Assembly (NCBI RefSeq): GCF_004114975.1
Contig: NZ_CP030051.1
Location: 5,766,001-5,830,000 of the forward strand
Length of the DNA stretch: 64,000 nt
Origin: Bradyrhizobium guangdongense
Lineage (GTDB): Bacteria > Pseudomonadota > Alphaproteobacteria > Rhizobiales > Xanthobacteraceae
Direction of reading: 5' to 3'
This document shows positions 58,652-64,000 of this stretch, one piece after another. Every line of letters starts with the position of its first letter. The stretch's first letter is position 1. The notes under the pieces were generated by a model. That model was not told the DNA's origin and made no database searches. It saw only the letters and a program-made list of their open reading frames with translations. Made by a program: the position numbers and the translations under genes.

Positions 58652-60382
58652 TCAGGGCAGCACTTCGCGGCGCTCGCTCAGCCGCTGGTCGAGTTCGGCA
58701 CGCTTGTCGGCCAACAGGCCGGCCTGGGCGGCCTCGATCACCGTAAACAATTCATTGGCGTCGCTGAGCCGGGTCACGGTGACGTAGCTGGCGCCGGCCG
58801 CATAGAGCTCGCCGACGTCCGAGAGCAGATCGGCGGTCGCCACGATCATGGCCTTCGGGTTGAGGGAGCGGACGTGGCGGACCAGCTTCTCGTTGCTGGC
58901 GCCTTTCAACAGCGCCTCCGGCACGCTGAGGATGATCATCTCGGACTTGCCGATCCCGGCATGGAGCAGCGTGTCGACATTGCTGATGTCGCCATAGATC
59001 ACGTGCAGGCCGCGCGAGAGCAGGGTCTGGTACACGACGGGGTTGAAGTCGATCACCGTGATCTGCTCCAGCAGCACCGGGGTCTGCCGTTCGATCTCGG
59101 CCAGCAGCGCGCTCGCCGCACGGAAAAAGCCGAGGATGACGATGCGGCGCGCCTCGCCGTGGCTTCCCTCCTGCCCCTCCTCGGCGTGGCCGTTGCCGTG
59201 GTCGAGATCGCGCAGGCCGATCCGCTTGAGCGGACCGATGGCCCAGCGGGTGATCTCGTCGCTCCGGGTCATGACGAAGGTCGAGAGCACGGCCAGCACC
59301 ACGAAGGCGAAAGAAGCCGCATTCGCCGTCTCCGGCGCGATATGATTATCGGTGACGCCGGTCTGGATCACCACCAGCGAGAACTCCGAGATCTGCGCCA
59401 GGTTGATGGCGGGTAACAGGCTCGCACGCAGGCCCTGCTTCATGAGGTAGAGCGGCGTGAAGGTAGTGACGAGGCGGCTCACCACCGTGAAGGCGGCGAT
59501 CATCAGCGCCAGCCCGATCACGGAAAGTCCGGGGACGGGAATGGTCATCCCCAGCGCCACGAAGAACAGCGTGATGAAGAAGTCGCGCAGCGTCGTCACC
59601 TTGGCCGTGACGTCGAGCGCGTAAGGAAAGGTCGAGAGCGAGACGCCGGCAATCAGCGCGCCCATCTCGCGCGAGAGCGAGAGCTGCTCGGCAGTCTCGG
59701 CGACCAGGAAGCACCAGGCGAGCGCGCCCAGCAGGATCAATTCGGGGCGGCGGGCGATCTGGTGGAACAGGCGCGGCAGCACGTAGCGGCTCACCAGCAG
59801 CGCAGCCGCCACCAGCACCGCGACGCGGCCGATCGAGAGCAGGATGACACTCAACTGCAAATTGGCGAGGCTCGGCTGCACTGCCAGGAACAGGATGGCG
59901 AAGATGTCCTGGAGCACCAGCACGCCGAGCGTGATGCGGCCGGGCAAGGTATCGAGCTCGCGCTTCTCGTAGAGCACCTTGACGATGATGACGGTCGATG
60001 ACAGCGCACAGGCAATGCAGAGATAGAGCGCGTCGAAATGACCGCCACCGAGCGACAGACCGAGCCCTGCGAAGAACACGATGCCGAGCAGGCAGCCGCC
60101 GAGCAGCTGGCCGCCGGCCGCGAACAGGATCACCTTGCCGGCGCGCACGATCTTCTTCAGGTCGATCTCGAGCCCGATCATGAACAGCATGAAGATCAGG
60201 CCGAGCTCGGAGATGACGCTGATCGAGTCCTGCGACTTGACCCAGCCGGCGCCGAATGGACCTATGCAGAAGCCGGCGATAAGGTAGGCCAGGATCAGCG
60301 GTTGCCGGGAAAAATGGGCTGCCAGCCCCAGCATCCAGGCAAACAGAATACAGAGAGTGATGTCGCGAATGAGCTCGTGCAT
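58652..60382 (-). CDS. KefB/YbaL-like cation:proton antiporter with TrkA-N domain
   Basis: 576 residues from ATG 60382. The N-terminal 12-13 membrane helices (PLILAYLIAGFCIGPFG ... SELGLIFMLFMIGLEIDL, DVTAKVTTLRDFFITLFFVALGM) form a CPA2 exchanger; residues about 420-560 form a TrkA-N regulatory domain (RRIVILGFFRAASALLAEIERQTP, VIDFNPVVYQTLLSRGLHVIYGDISN). The NAD-binding glycine motif is altered (GFFRAAS instead of GYGRVG). It should exchange K+ or Na+ for H+ in the inner membrane. Confidence 0.9.
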   Translation of the reverse strand: MHELIRDITLCILFAWMLGLAAHFSRQPLILAYLIAGFCIGPFGAGWVKSQDSISVISELGLIFMLFMIGLEIDLKKIVRAGKVILFAAGGQLLGGCLLGIVFFAGLGLSLGGGHFDALYLCIACALSSTVIIVKVLYEKRELDTLPGRITLGVLVLQDIFAILFLAVQPSLANLQLSVILLSIGRVAVLVAAALLVSRYVLPRLFHQIARRPELILLGALAWCFLVAETAEQLSLSREMGALIAGVSLSTFPYALDVTAKVTTLRDFFITLFFVALGMTIPVPGLSVIGLALMIAAFTVVSRLVTTFTPLYLMKQGLRASLLPAINLAQISEFSLVVIQTGVTDNHIAPETANAASFAFVVLAVLSTFVMTRSDEITRWAIGPLKRIGLRDLDHGNGHAEEGQEGSHGEARRIVILGFFRAASALLAEIERQTPVLLEQITVIDFNPVVYQTLLSRGLHVIYGDISNVDTLLHAGIGKSEMIILSVPEALLKGASNEKLVRHVRSLNPKAMIVATADLLSDVGELYAAGASYVTVTRLSDANELFTVIEAAQAGLLADKRAELDQRLSERREVLP

Positions 60383-60449
60383 GGAACATCGGTCCGTTTT
60401 GCCGCACCCTAGAGACCGAGTGCAGCGCGGCAAGCGAGCAATTCGTCAC

Positions 60450-60977
60450 ATGCGGACGAAGCTCGCCGCTGCAATGCTGCTATGCCCCCTCGCCTTCGCC
60501 GGCCCGGCGGCCGCACAGCCCAAAGCGAACCTCGAGCAGACCTTCGCCGATTCCCTTCAGGCCGTGCCGAAGGAGGAGCTCGCCGTCTCCGGCGGCTTCT
60601 ACGTGCCGGCCTATTCCAGCGTTGCGATGAGCCAGGGCAAGCTGCGGGTCGACTTTTCGGTGACCTTGAGCGTCCACAATGCTTCCGAGACGCAGCCACT
60701 GGTGATCAAGCGCCTCGCCTATTTCGACACCGCGGGCAAGCAGGTCGAGAGCTATCTGAAAAATCCGGTCGCGCTGAAGCCGCTCGCCTCCATCTCGGTC
60801 TTCATTGCGACCGACGACGTGCGCGGCGGCACCGGCGCCAATTTCATCGTCGACTGGGCCGCGGCGAGCGAGATCGCCGAGCCCGTGGTCGAGGCCCTGA
60901 TGGTTGGCGGCGTCGCCAATGCGCATTACGCTTTCATCAGCCAAGGACGTCCGACGAGGACCGTGGGCGGAAAGTGA
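60450..60977 (+). CDS. DUF3124 exported protein
   Basis: 175 residues, start ATG 60450, signal peptide 1-22 (ending AAAQ). The mature part VSGGFYVPAYSSVAMSQGKLRVDFSVTLSVHNAS, RLAYFDTAGKQVESYL, ASISVFIATDDVRGGTGANFIVDW is DUF3124. Function unknown; it is predicted to be periplasmic with a beta-sandwich fold. Divergent from the antiporter gene, 67 bp between the starts. Confidence 0.85.
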   Translation: MRTKLAAAMLLCPLAFAGPAAAQPKANLEQTFADSLQAVPKEELAVSGGFYVPAYSSVAMSQGKLRVDFSVTLSVHNASETQPLVIKRLAYFDTAGKQVESYLKNPVALKPLASISVFIATDDVRGGTGANFIVDWAAASEIAEPVVEALMVGGVANAHYAFISQGRPTRTVGGK

Positions 60978-61178
60978 CGCGGCCCGGACCGAAAACACGA
61001 AAACAACCCCATGCACAGTAGCCGGACCGGCAAGATCATTGGCATATCGGCCGCACGCGACGTTGATGCGGATTTTACGAATTTTGTTTGACGCGTCGGG
61101 CAAAACACTGGCATGATGGCATCATCGAAAAATCGTAGCGCCCTGCCCGCCGCCAAATAAAAACAACGAGGAACACCC

Positions 61179-62411
61179 ATGACGTCCAGCTTCGATTTCG
61201 CGCCCCTGTTTCCCGCAGGGCTGCCGGCCCCCTCCGCGCGCTGGACGGGCCTCGCCAAATACAGCTTCGTCGGCGGCAACAACGATTCCGAGCAGGTGCC
61301 GCTCGATGAGCTGATCGAGGCGGCCAATCAGGCGCTGCAGCGCGAGGGACGTTCGCTCGCCACCTACGGGCTGGCGCACGGCCCGCAGGGTTATCTGCCG
61401 CTGCGCGAATTCCTGGTGACGAAACTGAAGCGCGATGCCGGTATCGACTGCACGGTGGACGATCTCCTGATCGTCTCCGGCTCGCTCCAGGCGCTCGACC
61501 TCGTCAACAACACGCTGCTGGCGCGTGGCGACACCGTGATCGTCGAGCAGGAGACCTATCAGGGAGCTCTGCAGCGGCTGACGCGGCTGGGCGTCAACGC
61601 CATCGGCGTTCCGCTCGACGACGACGGCATGCGCATGGATGCGCTGGCCTCCACGCTCGCCGGCCTCAAGGGCCGCGGCATCCGGCCGAAATACATCTAC
61701 ACCATTCCGACCGTGCAGAACCCGACGGGCAGCATCATGCCGGAGAGCCGCCGCGCGGAGTTGCTGCGGCTGTCAGCCGAATATGGTGTGCCCATCTTCG
61801 AGGACGATTGCTATGCGGACCTGGTCTGGTCGGGACACCGGCCGCCGGCGATCTACGCCATGAGCCGAAATGGCGGCGTCATCCATATCGGCTCGTTCTC
61901 GAAGTCGATCGCGCCGGCGCTGCGCGTCGGCTTCATCGTCGCGCCCTGGGATGTGATGTCGCGGATGCTGGCGCTGAAGACGGACGCCGGCTCCGGCGCC
62001 CTGGAGCAGATGGTGCTCGCCAGCTATTGCCATCAGCATTTCGCAAGCCACGTGCCAGCGCTGACCAAGGCGCTGCGCACCAAGCTCGACACGCTGATGG
62101 AAGCTCTCGACGAGCAGTTCGGCACCGCGGCCGAGTTTAGAGAGCCTCAAGGCGGCATCTTCCTGTGGGTGAAGCTGCCCGACCAGGTCGATACGCTGAA
62201 GCTCTATCAGGCCGCGCTTGCCGCCGGTGTCTCGATCAATCCCGGGCCGGAATGGTCCACCAACAAGGGTTATTCAGGCTCGCGCCTGCGGCTGTGTTTT
62301 GCGAGCCCTTCGCATCAGCAGATCCGCGAGGGCGTCGCCGTCCTGGCGGAGGTCTGCCGCAAGGAGTTCGGCGTGCCCTCGCGTAGCGCCAATGTGGAAA
62401 AGCGAGCCTAG
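61179..62411 (+). CDS. PLP-dependent aminotransferase (class I/II, MocR-type fold)
   Basis: 410 residues: TYGLAHGPQGYLPLREFL, VSGSLQALDLVNNTLL, PTVQNPTGSIMP, FEDDCYADL and the PLP lysine in SFSKSIAPALRVG, ending with the substrate Arg in SRLRLCFASPS. This is the 2-aminoadipate/kynurenine or valine-pyruvate aminotransferase group. It has no HTH, so it is an enzyme rather than a MocR regulator. Its stop overlaps the convergent XRE gene by four bases. GAGGAA lies about 8 nt before the ATG. Confidence 0.9.
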   Translation: MTSSFDFAPLFPAGLPAPSARWTGLAKYSFVGGNNDSEQVPLDELIEAANQALQREGRSLATYGLAHGPQGYLPLREFLVTKLKRDAGIDCTVDDLLIVSGSLQALDLVNNTLLARGDTVIVEQETYQGALQRLTRLGVNAIGVPLDDDGMRMDALASTLAGLKGRGIRPKYIYTIPTVQNPTGSIMPESRRAELLRLSAEYGVPIFEDDCYADLVWSGHRPPAIYAMSRNGGVIHIGSFSKSIAPALRVGFIVAPWDVMSRMLALKTDAGSGALEQMVLASYCHQHFASHVPALTKALRTKLDTLMEALDEQFGTAAEFREPQGGIFLWVKLPDQVDTLKLYQAALAAGVSINPGPEWSTNKGYSGSRLRLCFASPSHQQIREGVAVLAEVCRKEFGVPSRSANVEKRA

Positions 62412-62713
62412 GCGGCCTGGGGCTGGCTGCCGTGGATCGCGGAGGCGAGCCGCAGCAGCAGCACGACCGAAACGTTGCCCTTGCCGGCTTCGATCTGGGC
62501 GATGTAGCGCTCTGAAATCCCGGAACGGCGGGCCAGCTCCCGGCGCGACAGCTCGCAGCGGGCGCGCGACGATCTCAACCGCTCGCCCAGTTCGGCCAGA
62601 AACACGGTCTCGGAATAAGGCGGCACGGCACAGCTCCCCGGCAGCACCTCGCCCGCGAAATCCATCACTTGATTCAGCATCGCTCTCACCACGTTCGCCT
62701 TCGGGAGCGCCAT
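62408..62713 (-). CDS. Short XRE-type regulator, BoxR-like HTH without kinase domain
   Basis: 101 residues. FLAELGERLRSSRARCELSRRELARRSGISERYIAQIEAGKGNVSVVLLLRLASAI is an XRE HTH almost like that of the BoxR/BzdR benzoate regulators, which normally carry a further shikimate-kinase-like sensory domain of about 170 residues. Here the protein ends right after the HTH (HGSQPQAA). It is either a truncated regulator or a stand-alone form. ATG 62713 is chosen because longer forms add low-quality sequence. Confidence 0.75.
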   Translation of the reverse strand: MALPKANVVRAMLNQVMDFAGEVLPGSCAVPPYSETVFLAELGERLRSSRARCELSRRELARRSGISERYIAQIEAGKGNVSVVLLLRLASAIHGSQPQAA

Positions 62714-62836
62714 CTTACCCCCGAGGCGCCTTGCCTCATTGACGCGGATCAAATTCCCGCGCGATTGGCAGCTGCCGTGGACGACCACGACGGGGATGCT
62801 ACACTTGCAATTCCTCGAGGCGGGGCCTTTTGAAAC

Positions 62837-63307
62837 ATGACGGGTTGTTTGAGCCGCTGGACCGTGGCGGCGGTGCTTTGGATTGCGTTCACGTCCCTGG
62901 CGCGTGCCGAGACGCTCGCGGACACGATCGAGCAGTGGGGCCTGCTCGGCTCCTGGGCGGTCGATTGCGCCATCAGGCCCGACCGCGACAAGGGAGCCCT
63001 GCTCACTTACGAAATCCGGAAGGACGGAAGGGTGATGTACCGGCGCGATTTCGGCGAGATCAAGGACGAGAACGAGGTGGTGTCCGCCACCGTCAACGCG
63101 GAAGGCCTGCTCAACGTGATGGTCTACTTCCCATCGCTCCGGCAGACACGCGAATTCGGACTGATGCTGACCGAGAACGGCAGCCTGCGCGCGATCTACA
63201 ATCGCGACGAGCGCGGCGCTTACACGATCAAGGACGGCAAGAACGTGAAAACCGGCGCACCGACACCTCCGCAGCAACGCTGCTATCAGTCATCGCCTCG
63301 AGCCTGA
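62837..63307 (+). CDS. Small exported protein of unknown function
   Basis: 156 residues with signal peptide 1-24 (ending ARA/E). The mature part has ETLADTIEQWGLLGSWAVDCAIRPD and LTYEIRKDGRVMYRRDFGEI, a beta-rich domain of the type seen in many rhizobial exported proteins that share the WGLxGTWAxDC start. Probably periplasmic. No function assigned. Confidence 0.8.
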   Translation: MTGCLSRWTVAAVLWIAFTSLARAETLADTIEQWGLLGSWAVDCAIRPDRDKGALLTYEIRKDGRVMYRRDFGEIKDENEVVSATVNAEGLLNVMVYFPSLRQTREFGLMLTENGSLRAIYNRDERGAYTIKDGKNVKTGAPTPPQQRCYQSSPRA

Positions 63308-63395
63308 ATATCCATTCAGAATTCTCTTCCCGTTCCCCGCGGAACGTTCATGCGAATGCGCGGTTTAAATCTGCATTCGATTGGAGGAGGACATC

Positions 63396-63611
63396 ATGAA
63401 GAAGCTTGGTTATGTCGTTGCCGCTCTGGGTGCGCTCGCGGTTGCGGCGCCGACGCTGGCAAGTGCGGAGACCGTGATCGTCAAGCACGGCCATCACGGC
63501 CCGTACGGAGCCCGCGCCGAATTCCGCGAGCATCGCGACCATGGCTGGCATCGCGGCTGGCACCATCACGACCGCGTCGTGGTGATCAAGCGCCATCGCC
63601 ACTGGGACTAA
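63396..63611 (+). CDS. Small His-rich exported protein
   Basis: 71 residues from ATG 63396 with a strong ribosome site (GGAGGAGG). Signal peptide 1-24 (ending ASA/E); the mature 47 residues hold about 13 His in clusters (KHGHHG, HRDHGWHRGWHHHD, KRHRHW) plus basic residues. It is likely to bind metal ions (Cu, Ni or Zn) in the periplasm or be basic and surface-associated. Such genes are common in Bradyrhizobium. A terminator follows. Confidence 0.8.
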   Translation: MKKLGYVVAALGALAVAAPTLASAETVIVKHGHHGPYGARAEFREHRDHGWHRGWHHHDRVVVIKRHRHWD

Positions 63612-63626
63612 TGCGCAACGCAAACT

Positions 63627-63654
63627 GGAAATGGCCCCTCGCGGGGCCATTTCC
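63627..63654 (+). terminator. Perfect 12-bp hairpin behind the His-rich gene
   Basis: GGAAATGGCCCC-TCGC-GGGGCCATTTCC with no T-run beyond the stem; probably a terminator or mRNA-stabilising structure. Confidence 0.85.
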
Positions 63655-63840
63655 GTGTGTCCAGATGGGCGAAGACAATGAGGGGATGTACTCATCAATC
63701 CGCCCGTCCGCTCTGCGTCGAAGAGCGGACGAACAGCGGATAGCGATCTATTTCGGCGATGGGCCGATTCCGTTGAAAAAGGGCGGCAGTATTTCATTGT
63801 AATAGCTTCGTTGCGACGAGGCCGAACTGCCCTATCGACC

Positions 63841-64000
63841 CTATGCGAGCCTCGGGGTGGGCATCGGGATCAGCTTGGCCATCTTTCGAAGGTTCTGGGC
63901 GGTTGCCGCGAGGATGAACTCGTCGCGCGCGCCGTTGGGGCCTCGTAAACGCAATCGGTCGAGCTTGAGAATGCGCTTCAGGTGGGCGAACAACATTTCG
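63841..64000 (-). mobile_element. Transposase, C-terminal end (IS1182-like, cut by window edge)
   Basis: On the minus strand the frame ending at 63841 reads EMLFAHLKRILKLDRLR, then RGPNGARDEFILAATAQNLRKMAKLI, the typical C-terminus of IS1182-family DDE transposases in rhizobia. Only about 52 residues lie in the window. The non-coding stretch 63750-63840, with GGGCCGATTCCGTTGAAAAAG, is probably the end of the same element. Confidence 0.85.

Noticed and set aside
61085..61110. Imperfect palindrome around TTTGACGCGTCGGGCAAAAC
   Set aside because: Resembles a dispersed repeat fragment and a FixK half-site pair, but the spacing is N8, so it is not a FixK box, and the palindrome is too imperfect to list.

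Overview
The window reads as a chromosomal segment of a GC-rich alphaproteobacterium, most likely Bradyrhizobium or a close relative (Nitrobacteraceae). This is inferred from the dispersed palindromic intergenic repeats, the histone deacetylase-like/xseB/dxs/tlyA/RNA-methyltransferase gene order, two-copy style ClpS2, DUF1194, extensin-like and L,D-transpeptidase genes, and FixK-type promoter boxes. No rRNA, CRISPR array or prophage is visible. One tRNA (Gln, TTG) and one partial transposase (right edge) are present.

Region 1 (1-15.9 kb) looks like an accessory island that ends at the 3' end of tRNA-Gln. It holds a universal stress protein (cut by the window edge), an APC permease, an AI-2E-family membrane protein, an MgtC/DUF4010 membrane protein, an EF-hand protein, ChaB, an agarase-like glycosidase, a GH1 beta-glucosidase, glucokinase, PfkB, a metallophosphoesterase, a CDP-archaeol-synthase-like membrane protein, a GH4 glycosidase, PEP synthase and a frameshifted host-attachment protein remnant. 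Five intergenic sites fit the FixK2 consensus TTG(A/C)-N6-(T/G)CAA. Three are perfect TTGA-N6-TCAA. Each lies 54-64 nt upstream of a minus-strand start codon, and four of the five lie between divergent genes. This suggests one low-oxygen-controlled unit joining sugar release, phosphorylation and lower glycolysis/gluconeogenesis to stress proteins. It is the most interesting structure in the window.

Region 2 (16-31.4 kb) is mostly core: acyl-CoA dehydrogenase, MFS, enoyl-CoA hydratase, a 5'-nucleotidase-like enzyme, histone deacetylase-like hydrolase, XseB, Dxs, a nucleoside deoxyribosyltransferase-like protein, TlyA and a 23S rRNA/tRNA U5 methyltransferase, followed by three minus-strand genes for exported or unknown proteins.

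Region 3 (31.5-39.4 kb) holds a fluoride riboswitch with a terminator in front of MFS-crcB-crcB-DUF190 (then clpS2). It also holds a LysR-controlled operon of an aconitase-family LeuC/LeuD pair with a 2-hydroxycarboxylate transporter, with a perfect 17-bp LysR-type operator, and a truncated adenylate-cyclase N-terminus.

Region 4 (39.5-64 kb) contains housekeeping and envelope genes: aroC, a histidine phosphatase and fabI; an ECF sigma/anti-sigma pair; a DnaJ-type chaperone; pdxH; CorA; L,D-transpeptidase; extensin-like protein; acyl-CoA synthetase; an orphan ABC binding protein; glutaryl-CoA dehydrogenase; ribB; a KefB-like antiporter; an aminotransferase; a BoxR-like short HTH regulator; and finally the C-terminal end of an IS1182-like transposase running off the right edge. 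All functions are assigned by reading the protein sequences; no database search was run.
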